From JAKPUX01 sp035353815 (GTDB lineage: Bacteria > Zhuqueibacterota > Zhuqueibacteria > Residuimicrobiales > Residuimicrobiaceae), in contig DAOQAG010000020.1 of assembly GCA_035353815.1 (NCBI GenBank), positions 5,628 through 69,627 on the forward strand: a stretch of 64,000 bases of DNA. The letters run 5' to 3'. This document shows, piece by piece, positions 24,445 to 33,236 of the stretch (its first letter is position 1; each line of letters starts with the position of its first letter). A program made the translations under genes and the position numbers. The notes beneath the pieces are model-generated. The model did no database searches and was not told where the DNA came from. It saw only the letters and a program-made list of their open reading frames with translations.

Positions 24445-25431
24445 ATGACCTACAGACCTGATGAAACGCGGTATAACCGCGATTTCTACCGCCGCTGCGG
24501 CCGCAGCGGGCTCAAGCTGCCGGCGATTTCGCTGGGGCTTTGGCACAACTTCGGCGGCGTTGATGTGTTTGAAAACGGCCGCGCCATCGTCCGCCGCGCC
24601 TTCGATCTGGGCATCACCCACTTCGATCTCGCCAACAACTATGGGCCTCCTCCCGGCACGGCGGAAGAGAATTTCGGCAAGATCCTCGCCCAGGACCTTC
24701 GCCCCTGGCGCGACGAACTGGTCATCTCCACCAAGGCCGGCTACTGGATGTGGAACGGTCCTTACGGCGAATGGGGCTCGCGCAAATACCTGCTCTCCAG
24801 TCTCGACCAGAGCCTCAAGCGTATGGGCCTCGAGCATGTCGATATCTTTTATTCGCACCGGCCCGATCCCGATACCCCGCTGGAGGAGACCATGGGGGCG
24901 CTCGACCAGGCGGTGCGCAGCGGCCGGGCGCTCTACGCCGGCATCTCCAACTATTCCGCGGAGATGACCGCCCGGGCGGCCGCCATCCTCCGTGATCTTG
25001 GCACTCCCTGCCTCATCCACCAGCCCAAATACAACCTCTTCACCCGCTGGATCGAGGAGGGGCTGACGGAGGTGCTCGAGCGCGAGGGCATTGGCTGTAT
25101 CGCCTTCTCTCCCTTGGCGCAGGGGCTGCTGACCAACCGGTATCTTCAGGGCGTCCCCGCCGGATCGCGGGCCAGCAAGCCGCACGGCTTTTTGCGCCCG
25201 GAGCAGATCACCGAGGAGAGCCTGGGCAAGGTGCAGCGGCTCAACGAGCTGGCGCAGCGCCGCGGCCAATCGCTCGCCCAGATGGCGATCGCCTGGGTGC
25301 TGCGTCTGCCGCAGATGACCTCGGCCCTGATCGGCGCCAGCAGCGTGGCTCAGCTCGAGGACAGCCTGGGAGCATTGAACCACCTGGCGTTCAGCGGGGA
25401 CGAGCTGCGCGAGATCGGCGAAATCCTCTAA
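24445..25431 (+). CDS. Aldo/keto reductase, YghZ/Kv-beta-like, 328 aa
   Basis: An NADPH-dependent carbonyl reductase in the cytoplasm. Catalytic residues are visible in family order: FDLANNYGPPPGTAEENFGK (Asp, Tyr), ISTKAGYWMW (Lys) and IFYSHRPDP (His). The WNGPYGEWGSRKYLLSSLDQSLKRM block is typical of the L-glyceraldehyde-3-phosphate reductase branch (YghZ). The cofactor end appears as ALIGASSVAQLEDSLGAL. AAGGA precedes the start and lies inside the upstream direct repeat. A role in detoxifying sugar-derived aldehydes is likely. No closely coupled neighbour exists downstream, where the 38-bp array begins. Confidence 0.9.
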   Translation: MTYRPDETRYNRDFYRRCGRSGLKLPAISLGLWHNFGGVDVFENGRAIVRRAFDLGITHFDLANNYGPPPGTAEENFGKILAQDLRPWRDELVISTKAGYWMWNGPYGEWGSRKYLLSSLDQSLKRMGLEHVDIFYSHRPDPDTPLEETMGALDQAVRSGRALYAGISNYSAEMTARAAAILRDLGTPCLIHQPKYNLFTRWIEEGLTEVLEREGIGCIAFSPLAQGLLTNRYLQGVPAGSRASKPHGFLRPEQITEESLGKVQRLNELAQRRGQSLAQMAIAWVLRLPQMTSALIGASSVAQLEDSLGALNHLAFSGDELREIGEIL

Positions 25432-25452
25432 TCCGCGCGGGAGCCCCGGGCC

Positions 25453-25612
25453 TGGCCGGGCCGAACCAACCCCCTGGCGCCGACCCGCGCTGGCCGGGCC
25501 GAGCCCCCCCTCTGGCGCCGACCCGCGCTGGCCGGGCCGAGCCAACCCCCTGGTGCCGACCCGCGCTGGCCGGGCCGAGCCAACCCCCTGGTGCCGACCC
25601 GCGCTGGCCGGG
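25453..25612. repeat. 38-bp G+C-rich tandem array upstream of the sugar-kinase promoter
   Basis: TGGCCGGG recurs at 25453, 25491, 25529, 25567 and 25605, an exact 38-base period, giving four full units and a short fifth. Units differ at a few bases (GGCGCCGACCC or GGTGCCGACCC). The array is about 80% G+C and ends 12 bases before the promoter -35. Read on the minus strand a unit contains GGTCGGCGCCAG followed by a G run, resembling GGTGGGCGCCAG plus G run in the 18.7 kb array. The period is not a multiple of three, so it is not coding. Confidence 0.9.
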
Positions 25613-25624
25613 TAGAGATTTTGA

Positions 25625-25654
25625 TTGATTTGAATGATGGTGAATCGCTATATT
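25625..25654 (+). promoter_or_regulatory. Promoter of the NahK-like kinase gene
   Basis: TTGATT (25625-25630), an 18-base spacer and TATATT (25649-25654), about 30 bases before the start codon. Confidence 0.7.
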
Positions 25655-25683
25655 GCTCTGTCCACAGAAGGAAGATCCCGATC

Positions 25684-26808
25684 ATGCGCCAGGAACTCAC
25701 ACAGCATCAACTCCGGGAGATCGCCGCAGCCTTTGACCTGCCGGGTACATTCTCAAGCGGCCGTCCCTTCGGCTCCGGTCACATCAACGATACCTACCGC
25801 CTCGATTATCTCCAGGGGCACAGCCGGCGCTGCTATGTGCTGCAGCGCATCAACACCGCCATTTTTAAACATCCGGATCAGCTGATGGAGAACATCCTGC
25901 GGGTTACCGGGCATCAGCGCCGCAAACTCGAAGCGGCCGGCGTCACGGAGCCTGAGCGCCGGGTCCTGAACTTTGCGCCCGCCCGGGATGGTGGCTATAC
26001 CGCCACCGCGCCTGACGGCGGCTGCTGGCGCCTCTGCCAGCTCGTCGAGCGTACCCACACCTGCGATGTCATCGAGTCGGTGGATCAGGCCTTCCTCACC
26101 GCCACCGCCTTCGCCGGCTTTCAGGCGGGGCTGGTCGACCTCCCCGGCGGCCGCCTGCACGAGACTATCCCCAACTTTCACAACACCGCCTCCCGTTTCG
26201 CCGATTTCGCGCAGGCGGCGGTGGAAAACCGCGCCGGCCGGGCCACTGCCGTCGCCGCGGAGATCGAGTTCGCCCTGGCCCGCCGCGACCTCGCTCCCGT
26301 TCTCGTCGATCTGATGCAGCAGGGACGGATCCCCGAACGCATCACCCACAACGACACCAAACTCAACAATATTCTCCTCGACGACGCCAGCGGCGAGGCC
26401 CTTTGCGTCATCGATCTCGACACCGTCATGCCGGGCAGCGCTCTCTACGATTTCGGCGACATGGTGCGCAGCTCCTCCTGCACGGCGGCCGAAGACGAAG
26501 CGGACCTCGCGCGGGTGCGCATCAACCTCGAGATGTTTGCAGCGCTGGTGCGCGGCTACCTTTCGGTGGGACGGAATTTTCTCAATCCCGTCGAGATCGA
26601 TCATCTCGTCCTCAGCGGCAAGCTGATCACCTTCGAACAGGGCATTCGTTTTCTCGGAGACTATCTCAACGGCGACACCTATTACAAGATCCAGTATCCG
26701 GAGCACAACCTGGTCCGCACCCGCAATCAGTTCACCCTGGTGGCCTCCATCGAGGAACATGAGGCGGAGATGACCGCTTTGGTCCGGGAGATCATTGCCA
26801 CGGCTTGA
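25684..26808 (+). CDS. Phosphotransferase-fold sugar kinase, N-acetylhexosamine 1-kinase (NahK)-like, 374 aa
   Basis: Kinase of the aminoglycoside-phosphotransferase fold. FGSGHINDTYRLD (residues about 29-41) is the nucleotide-binding loop, ITHNDTKLNNIL is the catalytic loop, and CVIDLDTVMPGSALYDFGDM carries the metal-binding Asp. The HNDTKLNN form and about 360-residue size fit NahK-type enzymes, which phosphorylate GlcNAc/GalNAc at C1. GAAGGAAG lies upstream of the start at 25684. A sugar-porter MFS gene starts 27 bases downstream, so the pair probably imports and phosphorylates one sugar. Homoserine/choline-kinase-type activity is the alternative. Confidence 0.8.
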   Translation: MRQELTQHQLREIAAAFDLPGTFSSGRPFGSGHINDTYRLDYLQGHSRRCYVLQRINTAIFKHPDQLMENILRVTGHQRRKLEAAGVTEPERRVLNFAPARDGGYTATAPDGGCWRLCQLVERTHTCDVIESVDQAFLTATAFAGFQAGLVDLPGGRLHETIPNFHNTASRFADFAQAAVENRAGRATAVAAEIEFALARRDLAPVLVDLMQQGRIPERITHNDTKLNNILLDDASGEALCVIDLDTVMPGSALYDFGDMVRSSSCTAAEDEADLARVRINLEMFAALVRGYLSVGRNFLNPVEIDHLVLSGKLITFEQGIRFLGDYLNGDTYYKIQYPEHNLVRTRNQFTLVASIEEHEAEMTALVREIIATA

Positions 26809-26835
26809 AACCATATCAAAAGGAAAGGGTAACCC

Positions 26836-28626
26836 ATGGCGGAAACAGCCATCGGATCGGAAAAGAAGGGGTACAATCGCTTTTTGCTGCTGGTTGCCGG
26901 GCTGGGTGGACTCCTTTACGGCGTGGATGTCGGGATCATCGCCGGCGCGCTGCCCTACCTTGAAGCCACCTCCGGCCTCAACGCCGGCCAGCTCTCCTTC
27001 ATCGTCGCCGCGGTGCTGCTCGGCAGCGTCATTTCCACCCTCTTCGCCGGCATGCTGGCCGACTGGATGGGGCGCAAAAAGCTGATGATCCTCAGCGGCA
27101 TCCTTTTTGTCATCAGCATCCCCTCGATCGCGCTGGCGCACGGCTACGGCCCGCTGGTGCTGGGACGGCTGCTGCAGGGGGTCAGTGCCGGACTGATCGG
27201 GGTGGTGGTTCCCCTCTATCTGGCGGAGTGTTTGAGCGCCTCGAGCCGTGGCAAGGGGACGGGTATCTTTCAGTGGCTGCTGACCCTCGGCATTGTCACC
27301 GCCGCCCTCATCGCCATGATCTACAGCATTCAACTCGACAAGATCGCCGCCCTCGGCGATGCCGCCCGGCTTTTTGCCGCCAAGGACGCCGCCTGGCGCA
27401 GCATCTTCTGGGTGTCGCTGCTGCCCGGCATCCTCTTTGTGATCGGCAGTTTCATCGTCGCCGAATCCCCGCGCTGGCTCATCAACCGCGGCAACAAGGC
27501 GGCCGCGCATGCCGCGCTGCTGCGCTCGCGCAACGCGGCGCAGGCGGATGTTGAGCTTCGCGAGATGGAGGAGAGTCACGCCGCCGAGCAGAAATCGCGC
27601 AGCCTCAATGGCGCGGCGGTCAAGGAATCGCTGCTCAAGCGCAAATATGTCATCCCCTTCCTGCTCGCCTGCATCATCCTCGCCTGCAATCAGGCGACGG
27701 GGATCAATTCGATCATCGGCTACAATGCGACCATCCTCATTCAGGCCGGCCTCTCCGATGTCGCCGCCCATTGGGGGTATGTCATCCTCACCGCCGTCAA
27801 TTTTCTCATCACTATCGTCGGCGTCATGCTGGTCGATAAAAAGGGACGAAAATTCCTGCTTTCGATCGGCACGGCCGGCATTATCCTCTCACTGATCGCC
27901 GTGGCGCTGCTCTTCAACGGCGTCGAACGCCAGCGCGTCGATTGCCGCGATCTGGTGCAGCAGCAGGTAACGGCGGACCAGTCGCTGCAGATGAGCTACA
28001 CGCCCGAGGTCGCCGCGCAACTGCTGACAGCCCGGGGGGAGGCCGGCCAGGCCATCGCCGGTCATGCCAGCAGCCTGATCGTCATCTACTCTTATGGCGA
28101 TTTCCGCAACGCCACCAAGGTTGTCCGCTCGACCGACACCCTGGCCAAACCGATCACCATCGGCCGTGCCTCGAGCCTGCCGGCCAACCGCACCGTTGCC
28201 TTTTTCAGCAATCCCTTCGCCGACCTTAAAGCAGCCCAGAGCGCCCCGCTCAAGATCGAAAACGCCCTGATCACGCCGATGCCTTCGCCGCAGCGCGGCT
28301 GGACCATCGCCATCCTGCTCTTCGTCTTCATCGCCTTTTTCGGCGTCGGACCGGGGATCTGCGTCTGGCTGGCGCTTTCGGAGCTGATGCCGACGCGCAT
28401 CCGCTCCAACGGGATGAGCATCGCCCTGCTGATCAATCAGGCGGTCTCGACCACCATTGCGGCCATTTTTCTGCCGACAGTGGGCAAATATGGCTATGCG
28501 ACGATGTTCTTCATCTTTGCCGGCTGCACCGTGATCTATTTCATCACCGTCGCCTTTTTCATGCCGGAGACCAAGGGCAAGACCCTGGAGGAGATCGAGG
28601 CGCATTTCAGCAAAGCTAAAAGCTGA
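26836..28626 (+). CDS. Sugar-porter-family MFS transporter with periplasmic insertion, 596 aa
   Basis: Inner-membrane sugar symporter. Family marks are LLYGVDVGIIAGALPYL in helix 1, DWMGRKKLM, RLLQGVSAGLIGVVVPLYLAE, ESPRWLINRGN, NQATGINSIIGYNATIL, DKKGRKF and the end MPETKGKTLEEIE. Normal members have 450-480 residues. About 125 extra hydrophilic residues (roughly 360-487) follow helix 9 and precede helix 10 (GWTIAILLFVFIAFFGVG). This is the same periplasmic loop that is expanded in the unrelated MFS protein at 19018. AAAGGAAAGGG precedes the start. It is coupled to the NahK-like kinase gene. Confidence 0.88.
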   Translation: MAETAIGSEKKGYNRFLLLVAGLGGLLYGVDVGIIAGALPYLEATSGLNAGQLSFIVAAVLLGSVISTLFAGMLADWMGRKKLMILSGILFVISIPSIALAHGYGPLVLGRLLQGVSAGLIGVVVPLYLAECLSASSRGKGTGIFQWLLTLGIVTAALIAMIYSIQLDKIAALGDAARLFAAKDAAWRSIFWVSLLPGILFVIGSFIVAESPRWLINRGNKAAAHAALLRSRNAAQADVELREMEESHAAEQKSRSLNGAAVKESLLKRKYVIPFLLACIILACNQATGINSIIGYNATILIQAGLSDVAAHWGYVILTAVNFLITIVGVMLVDKKGRKFLLSIGTAGIILSLIAVALLFNGVERQRVDCRDLVQQQVTADQSLQMSYTPEVAAQLLTARGEAGQAIAGHASSLIVIYSYGDFRNATKVVRSTDTLAKPITIGRASSLPANRTVAFFSNPFADLKAAQSAPLKIENALITPMPSPQRGWTIAILLFVFIAFFGVGPGICVWLALSELMPTRIRSNGMSIALLINQAVSTTIAAIFLPTVGKYGYATMFFIFAGCTVIYFITVAFFMPETKGKTLEEIEAHFSKAKS

Positions 28627-28663
28627 GCGCGGCTGCGGCTCTCAACGGCAGACCGAAAACACC

Positions 28664-28701
28664 AAGGGCGGGCGCGAGAAATCTCGCGACCGCCCTTTTT
28701 T
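28664..28701. terminator. Intrinsic terminator between convergent genes
   Basis: A hairpin of AAGGGCGG and GCGAGA arms against TCTCGC and CCGCCCTT, followed by six T residues on the plus strand. It serves the sugar-porter gene and may also work against the convergent thioesterase gene. Confidence 0.85.
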
Positions 28702-28722
28702 GATGCCCGGGCGGGATGGTGC

Positions 28723-29460
28723 TCAGCGCTCCCGCCACTGCAGCCGGATCCGGGCAAGTTCGACGCCATCCGTCACCCGCACAATGGAATGTGACCAGAA
28801 CCCATCGCGCCCGGCCGCGGAGCGAATGACGATCTCCTCGCCGCAGCGGGATTCCGCCAGGTAATTGACCTCCACCGAGCACAGGGCATGCCCCAGTACA
28901 AAGTCGAGATCATAGCTGTCGATCACCCACTTGAGATAACGGACGTTGTTGGTATGAAGATTGAGGTCCAGATCGCTGATGCGCACCGGGAAGGCCGGGG
29001 TGACGCGGCCTTCTGCGCCGGCCGGCTCGAGCTTTTCTGCATTACGTAGCAGGGCATTCTCGAACGGCCCGGCGATGCTGCTTAGCGCCAGCAGGCCGTC
29101 GGGGCGCTGGATGCGGCGGGTGGTCTGGTCGATGGTCAGCCACGAAGAGGTGGCGGCGGCGACCGGCCGGCCGGTGGCCGTGGTGACGCGATAATCCCGC
29201 AACGAAAAGAGCTTGTCGATCCCCTTGTGCCAGGAATGGACCGTCAGCTGCGCTTCCCAGGCAGGCCACTCTGTGATGACCGCATAGAGCCGTGAAAGCA
29301 CCCACATCCGGTTTGATTTATTGAGATCCTCCATGCCGAATCCCAGCTGCACCGCATGCGCCGAGGCGATATCCTGGAGATAATCGAGCAGCCCGGCCGG
29401 GCTGAGACGGCCATCGGGGCCGGTTTCGTAAACATGAACAAGATAGTCTCTGGTGTACAT
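28723..29460 (-). CDS. Acyl-ACP thioesterase, 245 aa
   Basis: It releases fatty acids from acyl carrier protein in the cytoplasm. The layout is a double hot-dog: an N-terminal MYTRDYLVHVYETGPDGRLS to LLDYLQDIASAHAVQLG, with WVLSRLYAVI and DKLFSLRDYRVT. The second half includes VRISDLDLNLHTNNVRYLKWVIDSYD, the Asn/His region of FatA/FatB-like enzymes, and VEVNYLAESRCGEEI. Start 29460 is chosen because GAGGGAG precedes it; the frame is open much further upstream but without homology or a ribosome site. It converges on the sugar-porter gene. Confidence 0.85.
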   Translation of the reverse strand: MYTRDYLVHVYETGPDGRLSPAGLLDYLQDIASAHAVQLGFGMEDLNKSNRMWVLSRLYAVITEWPAWEAQLTVHSWHKGIDKLFSLRDYRVTTATGRPVAAATSSWLTIDQTTRRIQRPDGLLALSSIAGPFENALLRNAEKLEPAGAEGRVTPAFPVRISDLDLNLHTNNVRYLKWVIDSYDLDFVLGHALCSVEVNYLAESRCGEEIVIRSAAGRDGFWSHSIVRVTDGVELARIRLQWRER

Positions 29461-29709
29461 ACACAACTCCCTCGATATGCGCCAACCCGCAGGATGCTGC
29501 CGGGATCCCAGCCAGGACCCGCCGCCAGCTTTGCTGGCTGAAAAATTAACCATTTGGCCGACGAATTCCAAACAAAATTCCCGCAGCACACCTCCAGGGC
29601 CGGACTGGACCGCAGCTATTGAAAGCGGACCCGCCCGGTTGCGGAATAAATCAGAGCCCTCCAGTGTAAAAGGATGTGCATATAGCTGATCATTCTCTGG
29701 AGCGTAGCA

Positions 29710-30318
29710 ATGAAAGTCATCCTCTTTCTTCTCATCAGCGCACTCCTCCTGGTTGCGGCCCTCTCTGTTCTGGCCGCGGGTAAAAAGGCGGGCAAGGCGC
29801 CGGCAGCGGTCCATGCCGCATCGGTGTATGAATTCACCATGAACGATATTGACGAGGCGCCGGTCAATCTGGAGCGCTACCGCGGCAAGGTGCTGCTCAT
29901 CGTCAACGTAGCCAGCAAATGCGGCTTCACCCCGCAGTACGAGGGGCTGGAAAAGCTCTACACGACCTACAAGGATGCGGGACTGGTCATTCTCGGCTTC
30001 CCGGCCAATAATTTCATGGGCCAGGAGCCCGGCAGCGATGCCGAGATCAAGTCCTTCTGCTCCCTGACCTACGGGGTCACCTTCCCCATGTTCGCCAAGA
30101 TTTCGGTCAAGGGTGCGGACCAGCATCCCCTCTACACCTGGCTGACCGGCACCGAGAGCAATCCAGATTTCGCCGGCGACATCTCCTGGAATTTCAACAA
30201 ATTCCTTCTCAACCGCGAAGGACACGTCATCGCCCGCTTTGGCAGCCGAACCAAACCCGAGGATCCGGAACTGGTTGACGCCATCAAAAAGGCCCTCAGC
30301 GAATCCCTGCCGCAGTAA
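29710..30318 (+). CDS. Exported glutathione-peroxidase-family thiol peroxidase, 202 aa
   Basis: It reduces peroxides, in bacteria usually with thioredoxin. A signal peptide covers residues 1-22 (to SVLAAG). Family motifs are VNVASKCGFT with the peroxidatic residue as cysteine (Cys71, codon TGC), ILGFPANNFMGQEPG with the conserved Gln, and WNFNKFLLNREG with Trp-Asn. Although selA is present at 37848, this enzyme is a Cys form rather than a selenoprotein. The export signal puts it in the periplasm, unlike typical BtuE. GGAG precedes the start and a terminator follows. Confidence 0.93.
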   Translation: MKVILFLLISALLLVAALSVLAAGKKAGKAPAAVHAASVYEFTMNDIDEAPVNLERYRGKVLLIVNVASKCGFTPQYEGLEKLYTTYKDAGLVILGFPANNFMGQEPGSDAEIKSFCSLTYGVTFPMFAKISVKGADQHPLYTWLTGTESNPDFAGDISWNFNKFLLNREGHVIARFGSRTKPEDPELVDAIKKALSESLPQ

Positions 30319-30341
30319 GCCGGAACCGAGCATACATACAC

Positions 30342-30373
30342 AAAAAGGCCTCACCGATCGGCGAGGCCTTTTT
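30342..30373. terminator. Bidirectional intrinsic terminator
   Basis: AAAAAGGCCTC and GAGGCCTTTTT arms around ACCGATCGGC. It separates the convergent peroxidase and aldehyde dehydrogenase genes. Confidence 0.92.
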
Positions 30374-30391
30374 GTTTCTGCAATCGATGGA

Positions 30392-31924
30392 TCAAATATC
30401 GAACTTGATCCCCTGCGCCAGCGGCAGTGCGGTGCTCCAGTTGAGCGTGTTGGTCTGGCGCCGCATGTAGCCCTTCCAGGCATCCGAGCCCGACTCGCGG
30501 CCGCCGCCGGTCTCTTTCTCGCCGCCGAAGGCCCCGCCGATCTCCGCGCCCGAGGTGCCGATGTTGACATTGGCGATACCGCAGTCCGACCCCTCATGCG
30601 AGAGGAAGAGCTCGGTCTCGCGCAGGTTGTTGCTGAAAATGGCCGACGAGAGGCCCTGCGGGACGGCGTTGTGCAAGGCAATTGCATTTTCGACGCCGCC
30701 GCTGTATTTGATCAGATAGAGGATCGGGGCAAAGGTCTCTTCCTGGACGATCGGCCAATGGTTCTCGACCTCCGCGATCACCGGTTTGACATAGCACCCG
30801 GACTCGTAGCCGGCGCCCGCAAGCACTTGTCCGCCGCAGAGGATCGAGCCGCCCTGGGCCTTGATCTGCTCGAGCGCGGCCGTGAAATCCGCTACAGCGG
30901 CCTTGTCCACCAAGGGACCCATATGATACTTCTCATCCCGCGGGTCACCGATGCGCAGGCCGGCATAGGCCTTGACCAGGCTCTCCTTGACCTTGGGATA
31001 GACCGATTCGTGGATGATCAGCCGGCGCGTGGTGGTGCAACGCTGCCCGGCTGTGCCCACCGAGCCAAAGACCACGGCGGGAATGGTCAGCTTGAGATCG
31101 GCATCCGGGGTGATGAGGATGGCATTATTGCCGCCCAGTTCAAGGATGGTGCGCCCAAGGCGTTTGCCGACCACCTCCGCAGCATGCTTGCCCACGACGG
31201 TGGAGCCGGTCAGCGATACCAGCGGCACCCGCGGATCCTGGAGCATGCGCTCACCGACCGCCGCGCCGCTGCCGATGATCAGGTTAAAAATCCCCTCCGG
31301 CAGATCGTTATCCCGCAGGACATCATGGATCGCCTTTTGCACGGCAATAGCGGTCAACGGCGTCTTGGAGGAGGGTTTCCAGACGATGACATCGCCGCAG
31401 ACCGCTGCCAGCATAGCATTCCAGGCCCAGACCGCGACCGGAAAATTAAAGGCGGTGACGACGCCGACGACACCGAGGGGATGGTATTGATCGTACATGC
31501 GGTGCCGGTTGCGCTCAGAGTGCATGGTAAATCCGTACAGCTGCCGCGACTGCCCGAGGGCAAAATCGCAAATATCGATCATCTCCTGCACCTCCCCCCA
31601 GCCTTCCTGCAGCGACTTGCCCATTTCGTAGGTGACCAGCTCACCCAGGGGCTTTTTCACCTCGCGCAACCGCATCCCGATCTGCCGCACAATCTCGCCC
31701 CGCTTCGGCGCCGGGACCATGCGCCAGACCTTGAATGCCGCGGCCGCCTGCTCCATCATGGCGTCATAATCCGCTGCCGTGGCGCGGTAGACGGAGGCGA
31801 TCCTTTGCCCATCCGCCGGTGAAAAAACCTCCAGCAGACCCTGATCGCGGCTTTCCAGCCATTTACGTCCGGTGGAGGTACCAAAATTGACTTCTTCAAT
31901 ACCCAGGCTTTTCAGAAAATCCAT
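30392..31924 (-). CDS. Aldehyde dehydrogenase, ALDH7 (aminoadipate-semialdehyde) type, 510 aa
   Basis: NAD-linked oxidation of an aldehyde to an acid. Start 31924 (MDFLKSLGIEEVN) is chosen for the GGAGGAG just upstream; an upstream TTG in frame is unlikely. Motifs: PLGVVGVVTAFNFPVAVWAWN (cofactor site), VWKPSSKTPLTA, SLTGSTVVG, LELGGNNAI (general-base Glu), GQRCTTTRRL (catalytic Cys) and QEETFAPILY. The C-terminal GTSGAEIGGAFGGEKETGGG and SDAWKGYMRR are characteristic of ALDH7/antiquitin, which acts in lysine breakdown. No other lysine-catabolism gene is adjacent. A TTGCTT-16-CATATT promoter candidate lies at 31985-32012. Confidence 0.92.
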   Translation of the reverse strand: MDFLKSLGIEEVNFGTSTGRKWLESRDQGLLEVFSPADGQRIASVYRATAADYDAMMEQAAAAFKVWRMVPAPKRGEIVRQIGMRLREVKKPLGELVTYEMGKSLQEGWGEVQEMIDICDFALGQSRQLYGFTMHSERNRHRMYDQYHPLGVVGVVTAFNFPVAVWAWNAMLAAVCGDVIVWKPSSKTPLTAIAVQKAIHDVLRDNDLPEGIFNLIIGSGAAVGERMLQDPRVPLVSLTGSTVVGKHAAEVVGKRLGRTILELGGNNAILITPDADLKLTIPAVVFGSVGTAGQRCTTTRRLIIHESVYPKVKESLVKAYAGLRIGDPRDEKYHMGPLVDKAAVADFTAALEQIKAQGGSILCGGQVLAGAGYESGCYVKPVIAEVENHWPIVQEETFAPILYLIKYSGGVENAIALHNAVPQGLSSAIFSNNLRETELFLSHEGSDCGIANVNIGTSGAEIGGAFGGEKETGGGRESGSDAWKGYMRRQTNTLNWSTALPLAQGIKFDI

Positions 31925-32240
31925 ATCCGTCTCCTCCAAAAGAGATCACCCAGCAGCCGCAGCGGCTGCACGTTTCGACTCCACAATATGCACTTTTTTT
32001 TGAGAAAAGCAAATGGTTTCGCGCAGCCCGCAACCGTCGCAGCGCGCACGGTCCTGTACAATTTCGTATTTGCCGGCACTCCGGGTGTACCTGCAGGTTC
32101 ATTTGCATCAAGCGTGCCGCCGCAGCCGGCAGGGCATCCTGTTGTTTTTATTGCGCCCATCCCCCGGTCCTGAAGTATGGCACAGCGGTTGCAGCGGCTT
32201 GATCATTACACGGCATCCTTGCCCAACACAGTGAGAGTCT
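31925..32240. other. 316-base gap between divergent genes, with a possible ferredoxin-like remnant
   Basis: The gap holds a candidate promoter for the aldehyde dehydrogenase gene (TTGCTT at 32007-32012, CATATT at 31985-31990, minus strand). A minus-strand open stretch at 31946-32098 reads RARCDGCGLRETICFSQKKV, close to a 4Fe-4S ferredoxin loop with one Cys replaced by Arg. It has no start codon. No plus-strand promoter of good quality was seen for the gene at 32241. Confidence 0.4.
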
Positions 32241-33236
32241 ATGAACGAGCACATCCTCCTTCTCCTCCTCATTCTTGCCACGGCAGCGGTTTATGGACAA
32301 CCGCGCTCCGCTCCGCCTCGGCCGGAAGAACGCAGCCGTTTTCTCAACCTCCTGCAGCAGACCCGTTCGGCCGTCGCTGCCTGCGCTGATCCCGAGGCAC
32401 GCCGCCTGCTGCGTCAGGCGGAAGAAAAGGCCGGCCAGATCCCGCCGCAGCGGCAGCGCGGCGGACCGCCGGAGATGCGCGCGCTCTACGCCGATGCGAC
32501 CCGTCTCCTCCTGCGCGCCCTCGACCTCTGTTCGGAAAGCCAGCACGGCACGGGCGCCGCAGAAACCGGCCAGGAGTTCCGGCAGCTGCGCGAGCAGATC
32601 GATGCGCTGCGCACAGCAGCGCAGCAGCATCCGGGGCAAGGCCGCCGGCCCATGCTGAACAAGATTCAAGCACTTGAAAGGCAGGCACGGCAGGCCCTCG
32701 AGGCCGGCCAGCCCGCGGTCGCCCGGCGCAAAATGGAACTGGCGCGCATCCTGATCCATCGCCTCGACCGTCCGGGGCCGGCAAGGGAAACGGTACGCCA
32801 GGAACTGACGGCCCTGCACGAGGAGATCGGCAAGATGCGCGGCACCGGCGCCGCCGCCACACCGCGCCGCGAACAGCTGCTCAACGCGGCCGCCAACCAG
32901 GCCGCCGATGCCGAGCACTTTCTCGGCCAGCAGCGGCTGCGCCCGGCCCTGGCCGCCCTCGCCGCCGGCAAGCGCTTTGTCACCCTCGCGGCAGCGGTTC
33001 AGCCCGCAGCGGCCGAGCCCGGTGCCGCAGGGCTGCACGCCAAGATCACCATGCTCGATGAAGAACTCGATGCGCTCGAAGCAGAAGCGGATGACGATCC
33101 CGATCACCAGGAGGATCTCCGCCTCTGCCGCCGCGCCTGCGACAAGGCGCAGCAAGCCCTGGATAATCAGCAGCCCGAGCTGGCGCGTGAATACCTGCAG
33201 CTGGCCCGGGATATGATGTCAGAACTGGCTTTATGA
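32241..33236 (+). CDS. Secreted alpha-helical protein of unknown function, 331 aa
   Basis: A signal peptide covers residues 1-20 (ends AAVYGQ). The mature protein is Ala-, Gln-, Arg- and Glu-rich and almost wholly helical, with repeated arrangements such as RRLLRQAEEKAGQI, KIQALERQARQALEAGQPAV, QLLNAAANQAADAEHFLGQQ and CRRACDKAQQALDNQQPELA. These look like tetratricopeptide-like or coiled-coil helical pairs, but no consensus repeat is exact. No catalytic motif is present. The ribosome site is weak. A T9SS protein gene lies 135 bases downstream. A periplasmic scaffold role is a guess from composition only. Confidence 0.65.
   Translation: MNEHILLLLLILATAAVYGQPRSAPPRPEERSRFLNLLQQTRSAVAACADPEARRLLRQAEEKAGQIPPQRQRGGPPEMRALYADATRLLLRALDLCSESQHGTGAAETGQEFRQLREQIDALRTAAQQHPGQGRRPMLNKIQALERQARQALEAGQPAVARRKMELARILIHRLDRPGPARETVRQELTALHEEIGKMRGTGAAATPRREQLLNAAANQAADAEHFLGQQRLRPALAALAAGKRFVTLAAAVQPAAAEPGAAGLHAKITMLDEELDALEAEADDDPDHQEDLRLCRRACDKAQQALDNQQPELAREYLQLARDMMSELAL

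Noticed and set aside
25753..27771. 672-codon antisense frame over the kinase and sugar-porter genes
   Set aside because: Both plus-strand genes have clear family motifs; the antisense product has none.
29710..30318. Selenoprotein glutathione peroxidase
   Set aside because: The peroxidatic position is an ordinary cysteine codon (TGC), with no in-frame TGA.
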